64,000 nucleotides of DNA from Mytilus californianus (Eukaryota > Mollusca > Bivalvia > Mytilida > Mytilidae). Below the pieces are notes generated by a model. That model was not told the DNA's origin. It did not search any database and was given only the letters and a program-made list of their open reading frames with translations. A program made the translations under genes and the position numbers. Location of the stretch: contig NW_026262742.1 in the NCBI RefSeq assembly GCF_021869535.1, positions 186,001 to 250,000 of the forward strand, given 5' to 3'. Each line of letters opens with the position of its first letter. Position 1 is the stretch's first letter. Shown here one piece after another: positions 33,488 through 45,600 of the stretch.

Positions 33488-34030
33488 CAAGTAAAAATTT
33501 ACCTCAAAAAGACCAGATTTCAATAACAAACAGCTCAGTTTTCATTGCAGATAGCCATAAATAGCTTATCTTTAAAAAAACAACATAATGTGCTTGATAA
33601 AAATATATTTATTAAAGTAGATCATATATGGTGACATACAGATAGAATATTAGAGCCAATAGGTACTGTGGATCTTTGAAAAAAGAGTAAAATTTGACCA
33701 AGTTTCTGCCCCCAAATTTTTTATTTGCAGAAATATAGCCAAAACATGACTATATACACTTAAAGATTAGGTATTTAGCTAATCAGTAATGAAAAAATAT
33801 CTCCGGGTAAATATATTTTAAATTAATGGCGGATAATACAAATTGGGTCATATTAGGGGGTGTAAACTGTCCATGTAGGCCAATTTTACGTATCTTTGAT
33901 ATTAAAACAGACAATTTCCACCATATAAACCAACTAATATGTTATATAGATTTCGGTGTTTGTTGAATATGTTTGTTCAAATAACTGACCTTCTGTTGTG
34001 ACTAAGAAACCTTATTGCAAACCTTAAAAA

Positions 34031-34093
34031 GGGGGGGGGGGGGGGGGGGGGCGGTGGTCACATCGCGTTTTTTTTTTTTTTTTTTTTTTTTTT
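34031..34093. repeat. Poly-G (21) followed by poly-T (about 26)
   Basis: Two long homopolymers 16 bases apart. The G run could form a quadruplex. The lengths are unreliable in any assembly. Confidence 0.8.
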
Positions 34094-34386
34094 GGCACAA
34101 AAAATTAGTAATAGTGCACCAATATCAATGAATTTTGGAATTTATACTTCTAATGATGTTTTAAAAATACAGTTTTGAGATGAACCAAAGGGGTTCATTA
34201 CTGGGTTTGTAATATTTAAGGAAAATTTAGTTTTTTTGTTAAAACTGGGGACTTTGATAATTAAATTATTTAAAGGTTATACTTTAATTAATTTAGGAAA
34301 AACTCTTTTGAATCAAAGTTTAACATATAACTTGTTATTCCTTTTTTTCAACTTAAGTAAAGGTTATAGGACAAAATCTTACATTT

Positions 34387-35245
34387 TTAGCTCACCTGGC
34401 CCTAAGGGCCGACATGGCTAAAAATAGAACATAGGAGTAAAATGCAGTTTTTGGCTTATATCTCTGAAACTAAAGCATTTAGAGCAAATCTGACATGTGG
34501 TAAAAATGTTCATCAGGTTAAGATCTATCTGCCCTGAAATTTTCAGATGAATCAGACAACCCGTTGTTGGATTGCTGCCCCTGAATTGGTAATTTTAAGG
34601 CAATTTTGCAGTTTTGGGTTATTATCTTGAATATTATTATAGATAGAGATAAACTGTAAACAGCAATAATGTTCAGCAAAGTAAGATATTCAAATAAGTT
34701 GTCATGACCAAAATTGTCAGTCGACCCCTTTAGGAGTTATTGCCCTTAATAGTCAATTTTTAACAATTTTTCGTAAATTTTTGTAATCTTTTACAAAAAT
34801 CTTTTTCTCTGAAACTACTGAGACAAATTTAACCATACTTGGCCATAATCATTATTAGGGTATCTAGTTTAAAAAAATGACCCTGCCTTCCAACCATCAT
34901 GGCCGACTTGGTTAAAAATAGAACATAAGGGTAAAATGCAGTTTTTGGTTTATATCTCTGAAACTAAAGCATTTAGAGCAAATCTGACAGGTGTCAAAAA
35001 TGTTCATCAGATTTAGATTTATCTGCCCTGAAATTTTCAGACGAATCCAACAACCCATTGTTGGGTTGCTGCCCCTGAGTTAGTAATTTTACAAAAATTT
35101 TGCATTTTTTTGTTATTATCTTAGATATCATTATAATATCTAATATCTAATACTATTAATTATGATTTTAACCTTATTTTACATGATTTCCAAAGCATCA
35201 GTAAATATAGGTGAGCGACACAGGCTCTTGAGAGCCTCTAGTTTT
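34387..35245 (+). mobile_element. Dispersed AGCTCACCTGGCCC repeat, two internal units
   Basis: Begins with AGCTCACCTGGCCCTAAGGGCC. The block 'aaaaatagaacataggagta ... cagtttttggcttatatctc ... gcatttagagcaaatctgac ... tctgccctgaaattttcag' occurs twice, about 490 bp apart (34423 and 34913), so the core is tandemly repeated. Related to the spacer at 21850-22139. I recognise it as a widespread bivalve repeat. The terminal hairpin makes a Helitron-type non-autonomous origin possible but unproven. Confidence 0.6.
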
Positions 35246-36060
35246 TGAAAAACCTCAATTTTGGGATGAAGTATACTTTAGGCAGATGCTTAATTTAATA
35301 AGTATAAGTGGCAGTGCTACTGTTGTTCTTTCGTATTTATACTTCAAATTTTTTTTTAAGAAAAAAAGTTTTTGTATTTTCTTTAAGTGTTTTTTTTTTG
35401 CTATAGACAATTGCTAATAGCCTTTAATAAAGAATAGCTACTTTTCTTCTTTGGCAAAACATGATTAGTTTCGCATGTATTCTAGTTAGTTTTAACAAAT
35501 GTGTTAATTTAAAATTGCTTGGACTATAAATCATTTTGTATTGAAATTTTTAGTCAATACCCAATATATGTATCATACACATGATACAGTTGTAAAGACA
35601 TTTTTAAACAATAAATCTAATAAACACAAATCTCTTATTTAAAATCAGATATACTCAAAATTAAAATATGTGTTTATCTTTTAAATAACAAGAATAAGAA
35701 AAATGAGATGGCAATGCAGTGCTAAGTCCAAAATTAGTTCATCAATCTATGCAAAATACTTTTAAATATGTCACACTAAACTCCACCAGGCAGATAGAAA
35801 ATTTTGGATTTTGTAGTTTCACTTATTGTAACAGAATAAACAAAAAAAAATAATTCAGTCAGACAGAGATATATTGAATAGGAAATATCATTTAAGTTAT
35901 AAAACCAATGTGACTTTATCTGACACAATGAAAAGAAGCATTCTGTGAGTATTTCATGGCAATACAAAGTCCTTTACCGGTTAAAAGTCATTGAATTGGA
36001 AAAAAGCTTACTTGATCTATAACTTGTAATGGTGTAAGCTATTTAACAAATATCAATAAA
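35246..36060. other. No gene recognised; one repeat terminus
   Basis: Bases 35930-35990 ('gcattctgtgagtatttcatg', 'caaagtcctttaccggtt') are the reverse complement of the right end of the repeat at 48.6-48.96 kb. Otherwise nothing is recognisable. Confidence 0.45.
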
Positions 36061-36689
36061 ATTGAGAATGGAAATGGGGAATGTGTCAAAGAGACAACAA
36101 CCCGACCATAGAGCAGACAACAGTTGAAGGCCACCAATGGGTCCTCAATGCAGCGAGAAACTCCCGCACCCAGAGGCGTCCTTCAGCTGGACCCTAAACA
36201 AATATGTATACTAGTTCAGTGATAATGGACGTCATACTAAACTCCAAATTATACACAAGAAACTAAAATGATACAAGACTAACAAAAGCCAGAGGCTCCT
36301 GACTTGGGACAGGCGCAAAAATGCGGCTGGGTTAAACATTTTTTTTGAGATCTCAACCCTCCCCCTATACTTCTAGCCAATGTAGAAAAAACAAACGTAC
36401 AACAGTACGCACAGTAAAACTCAGTTTAAGAGAAGTCACAGTCCGATGTCAGAATAGGAAACAAAAGAAAATAAACAAAATGACAATAATACATAAATAA
36501 CAACAGACTACTAGCAGTTACTGACATGCCAGCTCCAGACCTCAATTAAACTGATTGAAAGATTATGTCAACATCATATGAATATCAGGCACAATCCCTC
36601 CTGTTAGGGGTTTAGTATTATACCATCATAAAATATATGAGAGGAACATACCCGTGTCATGCCAACAACTGGTTTTAGAATAAATATGT
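36061..36689 (-). mobile_element. 3' untranslated end of Penelope-like element 2
   Basis: Directly follows the PLE 2 stop codon on the minus strand. It shares 'ggctcctgacttgggacagg' and the Pro-rich CCAACCCTCCCCCT-like block with the PLE 1 end but has a different terminal part ('cagctggaccctaaacaaat', 'caaagagacaacaacccgac'). So there are two 3'-end subfamilies. The nested fragment at 24.6 kb belongs to this one. Confidence 0.72.
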
Positions 36690-37682
36690 TTAATTCCGAT
36701 GCAAAGACCCTATAAGTGAATCAATATTAAAGCCAAAATATGCAATCTTTAATGACCTGACAACAGTATCGTAACTATATCCCTTCTTAATAAGTCTGTT
36801 TAAAGGTTTTGTTAGCTTTTGAGGTGAATACTGACATTTTTGTGCTTTGTAAAGAATATGACCATACAAGATTGGATGTGAAATACCCGAACGTATAAGA
36901 TGTCTGCATGTTGAGTTATATTTACGAATGATGTCCTTATACCGATGATAAAATTTAGTAAATGTTTTGACTAGTTTATGATATCGAAAACCCTGGTGTA
37001 ATAATTTTTCAGTAATACATAAATTTCTCTCACTAAAATCTAATACGTTGTTACATACACGAGCGAATCGTACAAGTTGAGATATATAAACACCATAAGA
37101 TGGTGACAAGGGAACGTCACCATCTAAAAATGGATAATTAACGATAGGAAATGAAAAATCATCTCTTTCATCATAAATTTTTGTATTAAACTTCCCGTTA
37201 ATGATATAGATATCAAGATCGAGGAAAGGACAGTGGTCATCGTTAGTATAAGCTTTATTTAAAGTAAGTTCAACAGGATAAATTTCTTTAGTATACATAC
37301 TGAAGTCGTCATTATTGAAAGCCAATATATCATCCAAATATCTAAAAGTATTGTTAAATTTTTGTATCAGATGTTGTTTTGATGGGTCTTTGCTGATTTT
37401 AGTCATAAATTGTAACTCATAACAATACAAAAACAGGTCCGCAATAAGTGGTGCACAGTTAGTCCCCATTGGAATTCGGATAACTTGACGATATACGGAA
37501 TCTCCAAAGCGAACAAAAATGTTATCAAGTAAAAATTCAAGGGCAGATATAGTATCAAAGCATGTCCAATTGACATGGCTCTTTTGTTTGTTGCTACTAA
37601 AAAATGACCTAAAAGAGTTTGAACATATGTATTCGCATTCCGACTTTTTAAATGCCCATTTAATTAGGTGTGTGAATTTATA
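36690..37682 (-). pseudogene. Penelope-like element 2, reverse transcriptase, 5'-truncated
   Basis: The best-preserved PLE RT here. The frame runs from about 37680 (THLIKWAFKKSECEYICSNS) through FVRFGDSVYRQVIRIPMGT, NCAPLIADLFLYCYELQFM, motif C FRYLDDILAFNN, CPFLDLDIYIING and YGVYISQLVRFARVC to RNLCITEKLLHQGFRYHKL. It ends IDSLIGSLHRN with a stop at 36690. From 37469 down it is a single open frame of 259 codons; further in-frame sequence exists upstream with breaks. Motif A and the N-terminal KLHK block are missing (5' truncation, the usual fate of these insertions). There is no GIY-YIG domain after the RT. Confidence 0.85.
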
Positions 37683-37769
37683 TCCAAAATGTTAACAGAA
37701 TCGGTTCTTGATATATTACCAATTCCTATGATATTATCATTAAGACCAAGAGGGTAGACTGTCAAGTCA

Positions 37770-38215
37770 ATATCTTCAACCTAGAAGAAAAAAAATGTTG
37801 AAAACTGATAATTTGAGTGAATTTTGTAAGTCCAAGGACCATAACTCTGCACGAAATCATCAGATCTGAGTACAACTTGAACTTGATCTGTAACTTGCGA
37901 TAAAACTTTATACTAATTTTCAAATCAATATCTTCCAAAAAAAAAAAAAGTGCTGAAAACTGATTATTTGAGTGCATTTTCTAAGTTAAAAGACCATAAC
38001 TCAGAACTAAATCATCAGACCGGAACAAAATTCAAACTTTACAGTAATTTGTCATGATAAAGCAATACAAGAAATATCAAATCAATATCTTCAAGCATGA
38101 AGGAAAAAAGTGTTAAAAACTGATTTGCCAGACTGACAAATTGACAAGACAGACAGACAGAGTGCAAACCTAAAGTCCCCTTTTATTTCGTCGGTAGGGG
38201 ACTATTAAAAATACT
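37770..38215 (+). repeat. Element with about 160-bp tandem monomers, ending in a GTAGGGGACT terminus
   Basis: Two and a half monomers marked by 'tcaatatcttc', 'gaaaactgat.atttgagtg' and 'gaccataactc'. The right end is 'cgtcggtaggggactatt'. The copy at 48.6-48.96 kb has the monomers in the opposite orientation but the same GTAGGGGACT end, so the motif is probably a terminal inverted repeat of a non-autonomous element. A 160-bp core recalls bivalve pearl-type elements; not verified. Confidence 0.6.
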
Positions 38216-38922
38216 CCTTGCAAAATTATCAATAAAACAAAAACTTGTTCATTCTTCTTGAGCAAATTATTGTCAGCCCATCTTTCAAAAGGCAAATACT
38301 TCTATAGAAAATTCAAACCACAATCCAACTCTTTGGCAATTGATACAATGCATATGAAATGTGAAAACAATAAGGTTGACAGGAGTATAACTCTTGAAAA
38401 TTTAATTACATTGGGGCTTGAAAATTTTCAGAAAAAAAAGTTATTTTTTTCCCTAACCATTCAGAAAAATATGATTCCCCATTATTGTTTGAATATTAAA
38501 ACAAACCTTTACAAAATAAACCTACTCATAAGAAATTTCTGACTGTATTTCACTTTCCTTGCCTATATATTTATTTCCCTCAGATGCTGGGAAGCGGGAA
38601 TTTTTAAGCCCTAGACATATGTTAGCCAATAAAAGATAAAAGATGGACTTTAACCATGCTAAAACAAAATCAAAAAGACATTTTTATATTCAAGGAAAGA
38701 CTTTTACTGCTGTTCCTCATTTTGAAATTTGCTCATTGTTGCTGAGAAAAGAAAAATGTCCACTTAAATGTTCAAAAGACTGGTTATAGTACCTGTTTGG
38801 GATGCATTGATAGGGTCAAATTTCTAAATATCAAATACAGCCTTTGCAATTGTTGCAGGTTTAAAATTGTTAATAGAAATGACAATACATAATACAAAAT
38901 ATTGAGATCAGTCACCACAGGT
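38216..38922. other. Region 3' of the seven-exon gene
   Basis: Presumed 3' untranslated and flanking sequence of the minus-strand gene. An AATAAA on the minus strand (TTTATT near 38568 on the plus strand) lies about 355 bases after the stop and could be the polyadenylation signal. A plus-strand open frame at 38258-38542 has no recognisable motif. Confidence 0.4.
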
Positions 38923-39680
38923 TTATGTGTCTGCATTAATGTTTGCCAATACTTCTTGTGTAATAATTGATGTTTCATTTTCTGATTTAGCAGCTATTCC
39001 ATCATTATATTTGGAGTTTATCTGTCTTGAATAACGAGAGAAGTAACTAGCAATTTGTTGAGGTACTAAAAATTCTTCACGCTTAAACCGTCTCTTCCCA
39101 TTCAACACTGCTGACTGCATTTCTAAAGAAACAGAAACTTGATCCTCTTTTTTGCCAGTGATTTGCCCAATTTGAAATTTTTCATTTAAAAATTTCTTTT
39201 GGTCTGTGGAAAAGGTGACATGAGCCTTCCTGGATTTCAGAGCCCACCCTTTCATCAGTTTATTAGTGTCTATTGTTTCCTCAGCATTCATACTCAAGTT
39301 GAAACAATGACCAACAGCCTGGGTTACTTTCAGTGCATATAAGTTTTTATATGTGTCACTGGTAGATTCGCATTTCGATTGGAAGTGACAGTTCCCAATG
39401 ATAATGTGGTCTTCTAAAGATTTATGTTTTAGAAAACTTTTGGTACATCCAGAAACTGGGCAACAGAAAATTCCACAACTGTTTTCTGAATTACTGATGG
39501 CAGCACCGTCATCTTCAGAAATATCCAGTTCAATTTTTTCCTGTTGATTAATTTCTTGAGGTTTTATGTGTTGTATTTTCATATCTCTGAATGATATATT
39601 CTCTGAAGTATTTGTAATCTTTAGGGTCATGGTGAAAATTTGGCTTAGATCTGTCACTTTGCTCCATGGAATATTCATTC
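38923..39680 (-). CDS. Exon 7: C2H2 finger and C-terminal GWAL domain
   Basis: Acceptor gatatgttttag; completes Gly, then MNIPWSKVTDLSQIF. Classical finger CCPVSGCTKSFLKHKSLEDH with the second His in GNCHF. Then GWALKSRKAHVTFSTDQKKF, LNEKFQIGQITGKKEDQVSV and KRRFKREEFLVPQQIASYFS, a compact conserved block that is probably DNA- or protein-binding. Stop TAA at 38923-38925. Confidence 0.87.
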
Positions 39681-42600
39681 CTAAAACATATCAATAAAGG
39701 ATTGTAAAATTAGTATTCTGGAAAAAAAGGAAGAAGACAATGAGCAGCAAGGAGACTAAATTTCTTAACTACTTTTATTTTACAAAATCCTGAAGGACTC
39801 AAATCATAAAGTTATTTTTATATTCTAAAATTAAGAAATATTGCACTGTTATATTATTGAAAATAGAATGCTCCGCTGGGCACAGCTTGATACGACCGCA
39901 GAGGTGGAACCCTGAACAGTTGGGGCAAGTATGGACACAACATTCAAACTTGATACAGCTCTGAATTTGGATTGTGATAAAATATTTGACACAGCATAGG
40001 TTTCTGACACAGAATGAATGTGGTCTAAGAACTTAAAAAAATTTAATTTACCTATTATGGGCCATTATAAAAAATCTAAATACATACACGGTTAGATTCA
40101 TCATATCAAAGAACCCCAAGAATTCAATTTTTGTTAAAATCAAACAAAGTTTTTATTTTGGACCCTTTGGACCTTAATGTACACCAATTTGAAAATTAAG
40201 AATCTAAATACACGGTTAGATTCAGCATATCAAAGAACCCAAATATTTCAATTTTTGATAAAATCAAACCATATCATTATTATTTGCTTTTATATATAAA
40301 TAAAAAATAACCAACTTAAAATGGAAAATTTTAAAGAAAAAAAAAAGAAAAAAAAATCCCCCCCCCCAATTTTTTTAACCCCCTTATGATTAATCACCCC
40401 AAACTCAATCCCAGCCTTCCCTTTGTGGTATGGTACCTTGCAGTACAATTTCAGAGAGATCCATACACTTGAACACAAGTTATTGTCTGGAAACTGTAAA
40501 AAATGCTTGTTTTTTGGCCCCAAATACCTAAACGTTTTGGGCAATTACCCCCAAACTCAAACCCAGCTTTCCCTTTGTGATATGAAACCTTGTAGTACAA
40601 TTTCATAAAGATCCATACACTTACATACAAGTTATTGTCCTGAAACTAGAAAAATGCTTGTTTTTGCCCCTTTTTGGCCCCTAATTCCTAAATATTTTAG
40701 GCAATTACCCCCAAAATCAATCCCAGCCTTCCCTTTGTGGTATGGTACCTTGCAGTACAATTTCAAAGAGATCCATACACTTGAACACAAGTTATTTTCT
40801 GGAAACTAGAAAAATGCTTATTTTTTGCCCCTTATTCCTAAAAGTTTTGGGCAATTACCCCCAAACTCAATTCCAGCTTTCCCTTTGTGATATGGAACCT
40901 TGTAGTACAATTTCAGAAAGATCCATATAATTACACACAAGTTATTGTCATGTAACTAGTAAAATGCTTGTTTTTTTCCTCTTTTTTTGCCCCTAATTCC
41001 TTAAATTTTGAGGCAATTACCCCCAAAATCAATCCCAGCATTATTTTTGTGATATGGAACCTTGTGGTACAATGTCAGAGAGATCCATACACTAACACAC
41101 AAGTTATTGTCTGGAAGTTACAAAAATGCTTATTTTTGGCCCCTAATTCCTTAACTGTTGGTACCATAACCCCCAAAATCCATCCCCACTTTCCTTTTGT
41201 GGTATTGAACCTTATGGTAAAATTTCAAAGAGATCCATTCACTTAAACTAAAGTTATTGTGCGAAAACCAATGTGTCTTCCGACGACGACGCCAACGTCA
41301 TACCAATATACGACCGCAAAAATTTTTTTGCCGTCTTATAAATATTCAGATAGAACGTTGACTTAAATAATCTAAACTGACATTTTGACTCTTCTACTTG
41401 TATTCTATGTAATAACAATTATGTAAGTAAAGATTTTTGTATTTGTTACAAGTATGATTTGGATGCACTTGGCTTCATCTATGTTTTATGCCCCTGACTT
41501 GTCTGTCCCTAGGTCTGTCTCTCTGTACCTTCTTATGTCTGTACATCCCAATATTTATTTCAGTACTTTACCTTTTATAGTTTGCATCAACTAAATGTTA
41601 TGAAACTCCTACACAACGCTTAACAACACAAAACACAGAGAAAGTTCTAATTTGGGTGGTGTTACTGTTGCAATTCATGAGTTATGCCCCGTTATAATGT
41701 TCTATGCAAGCAGGGACATCTGTTTAACTTCGACACATTCTCCGTTTATTTTTTATTTTGTGATGAATTTTTTTTTTTTTTTTATCAATAAGCTCAGTCA
41801 TTGTGGTTGAAAGAGCCAAGTGGAGCCATGGATAGAATTCATTTTTAAAATAAGAAGTAAATTCATTTTTAAGGAAGCGTTTACCTTTCCCAATACCAAA
41901 TCCTTTCCAAACTGTAAGTCCACTTTCTGAGTAACTGAAGTTAGTGTATGAAGTAATATTAGGGATACTCTTAACAGTTGGCTTCAAACTTTCACATTCC
42001 TCTACCACTTTGCACATGTAGGTCTTGTTACCTCTAGAATCAATAGCCTAAGAAATATAAACAACAATATAAAAAAAAAAATACACACAGTCTGATTGTA
42101 AATTTTATTCAGATTAACTTAGTGGCAAAATTGCAGTAAAGTTATTCACTCAACTGATTCAAGAAATAGCAACAGTACCAGTTTTGTATACTTATCCATG
42201 CATCAAAAACCTAATGTTTTATAGTTTGTAAGCAAAGAAAACATGAAATTTAATGTTCAAGAAAATTCAAAACATTCATTTACAGCAATAGTTTGTATTG
42301 ATAGCTAGGCCATTTTATAAGACATAGCACAGATTCTGTTTCTACTGTCAACTTGTAAAGTATTAATTACATTATAAAACAACCTGAAATCAATAATGGC
42401 TGGCAAGAGAAGCAATTAAAAAAAAACCCAGAAAGCCATATTTTTGAAAAAATTCCAGCATAAACTGAAGCTTAAAATATCTAAGCAACATCTGTTGTTT
42501 TCATTTTAAATTTAAGAATCCAGATTGCATTCCTTACAACTAAGAATAGGACAATGCAATTGTATTTTTTATTAATATTCAGGATAGTGCATCAATTTAC

Positions 42601-45600
42601 ATACTTGCAAAAAACAGACTTATTTTGGATTTGTGGTAACTATAATATACATTGTGTCATAGGTCAAATTTATTATACCCCACACAACGAGTTGCAGAGG
42701 GTATGTTTTTGACCCGTCCGTCCGTCAGTCCTATTTCTTGTCATCGCAACTTCTCTCAAACCACACAACAGAATTTCACGAAACCTTTTTAGATAATAAG
42801 GACATACTATGTAGTTGTGCATATCGACAGGAAATTACGATTCAATTCTTTTTCTAGGAGTAACGCCCCTTTGAACTTATTTACTTTAATGTACTACTGC
42901 AACAGTTTGTCATAGCAACTCCTCTCAAACCACAGAACAGAATTTCATGAAACCTTTTCAGATAATAAGGACATACAACGAAGATGTGCATATCGACAGG
43001 AAATTACGATTCAATTTTTTTTCCAGGAGTTACGCCCCTTTGAACTTATTTGCCAACTATACTACTGCAACCTTTTGTCATCGCGACTCCTGTCAAACCA
43101 CACAACAGAATTTCATGAAACCTTTTCAGATAATAAGGACATACTACGTAGATGTGCATATCGACAGGAAATTACGATTCAATTTTTTTTCCAGGAGTTA
43201 CGCCCCTTTGAACTTATTTGCCAAATATACTACTGCAACCTTTTGTCATCGCAACTCCTCTCAAACCACACAACAGAATTTCATGAAACCTTTTCAGATA
43301 ATAAGGACATACTATGTAGATGTGCATATTGACAGGAAATTATGATTCAATTTTTTTTTCTGATACAATTTTTTTTTCTTACACTTATTTTATTTCTCCA
43401 ATGACAATGTGGGGACGTGGGGTATGTGAGCGCGCTCACTAAGGTTCTTTAATTTGTTCAGTGTATGTTCAATGGTGTTAATATGTCCTTTGATTGAGTT
43501 AAGCTATTTCAATTGATATTTTATAGTGTGTCTTTCTATGTTGTGATGTTACACTATTGTTTCAGAAAAAGGGTGAAGGTTCGGTACCATTAAAACGTTT
43601 AAACCCGCTGCATTTGTTTGCACCTGTCCTAAGTCAGGAATCTGATGTTCAGTAGTTGTCGTTTGTTGATGTGGTTCATAAGTGTTTCTCGTTTTTTATA
43701 TAGATTAGACCGTTGGTTTTCCCGTTTGAATGGTTTTACACTAGTAAAATTTTTTGGGGCCCTTTATAGCTTACTGTTCGGTGTGAGCCAAGGCTCCGTG
43801 TTGAAGACCGTACTGTTACCTATAATGGTTTACTTTTATAAATTTTGACTTGGATGGAGAGTTGTCTCATTGGCACTCATACCATATCTTCTTATATCCA
43901 TATAATATAGTTTGACATTTGGGGGGGAGGGGGGATGGGGGGGGCATTTAGTGCTTGTTATGCAGTATGGACTGTTTCTCACTGTTGAAGGCCAGCAATA
44001 CTGGATGCTGACATCCACATGTTCTACTTTAATGTCATTTTGTCTTACTCATGCATCCCCCATATCCTTTTTTCCATATTATTGATGAATAAATGTTAAC
44101 TTTTTGCACCCTTTCAACCAATCAAATTCTTGTATTGTGAAAAATGCCAATCAAAATGGATTTTTCGCCCAACAATTTCTTTTTCAAAAATAATATAAAT
44201 AAATCATAATACCTGTTTCATTCCGTTTGCATCTAGTACATCATGTCCTTCATTGACATATCGCTTTATTTCTGATTTGATGTGTGAAGATTTTCTGTCA
44301 CATGGACCTTTCCCATCTTGAGCCTCACAGAAATCATATGATGTTATTAAGGGTTCAAGGTTGGCATAAAGTAGTGCAATTGTCAGTGTGCTTTTGTAGC
44401 ATCCAGCATTATCAGAGTAGAAACTGACATTTGTTATCTCAGGCTTGAGTTTTACAACTTCTTTAGCAATGTCACATAGTATGGATGCTGAAGTGACTGA
44501 ATCTTGTGGAATTGGGTTGGCAAAGAAATGTACAAAAGTCAAAGTTTGAAGTTCTTCTTCACCTTTAGTCAAACAAACAGCTATATGCCAGTTAATGCCA
44601 CGCTTAGCAAACCAATCTGTTTGTCCCTCACGGTATTTCCTTGGCAGAAATTTCATGGCCCAGTCTACCATAATAAAAGCCCTCTTTTCAGAAAGTTCAG
44701 ATATAATATTGGATTTTGCTCTTGCTTGATTCTTAGAACGCAGGATATGTTTTTTCCAATCCAAAATATCTCCAACTGCTTTGGATGTTTTAAATAACAT
44801 ATTATCAAACAAGTTCTCATCAACTTTATCTTAAAGGTCATTTAATTTTTGTGGAATGGTCTGAAGAACATTTGTCAATATCTGGCAGTTCTGACACCCC
44901 TTGTTGTGTGAATGTTCCAAACAGTCATTCTGCAGCAGTGTGTCTTGGTCACTAAGAGCAAATGACAGACAGTGGTCTGGAATATTAGATTTTGTTTCTA
45001 AATGGACCTAAAAAATAAAGGAAACATGTGTAAAATTTTAATCACTACACATGATTGAGGTGTACATTGTAAGTAAACTTTAAATTTATTCGTATAAGCT
45101 TCAGAAACAGGAAAAAACACGAGCTTAAGCAAGCCTTTCTTACCGCAAATGGACATGATGGATGTTTACTGTCTTTATACTGCAACTATGTATGTCAATA
45201 AAATATCAAAATTTCACACAAAAATGTGTAAAACAATAAGAAGTTATTTTAGTGAGTTTCTGATTGGGTGTCTATAGCGCAGTCTGTGTTCAACAGTTAT
45301 ATCCAAATTTGAAGTTTAAATTTAGCAAATAAATGTCCAGCATTCAGGTTTAACAAGGAAAATGAACATATGACATCAAGACTTTCCTGCTATATGAGAA
45401 TTTTTTGCTTGACCTTGAAATCATGAAAAACCACAACTTATATGAATGTTAATGACAAATTTTGCAATATTTTTGTTTGTCTTTGCTTTGGTGAATTAAA
45501 GAAGTTAAAAAATCTTGAAAAACTTTTGTTTGCCTTTGTTTTGGTGACTTAAAGAAGTTCTATATTCTTACATGATTGCACTGGTTTATCTCGTATTTTT

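Larger units (their letters stand above)
32407..34386. other. Decayed sequence, possible coding traces
   Basis: Plus-strand frames between 32410 and 33000 have biased composition (SSSSSSTVQQNFSIANETRM; NQNVIQQINNLKQAFF) suggestive of an old gag-like or exon sequence, but stops are frequent. At 33280-33400 'INSLYAPTNSWPHKKINVIE' recalls a LINE endonuclease SLYAP motif. Neither is strong enough to name. Confidence 0.35.

Noticed and set aside
34031-34093. Poly-G/poly-T as a functional element
   Set aside because: Homopolymers of this length are unreliable in assemblies and have no supporting context.
42947-43345. Repetitive 132-codon protein
   Set aside because: By-product of four 168-bp monomers; also open in another frame.
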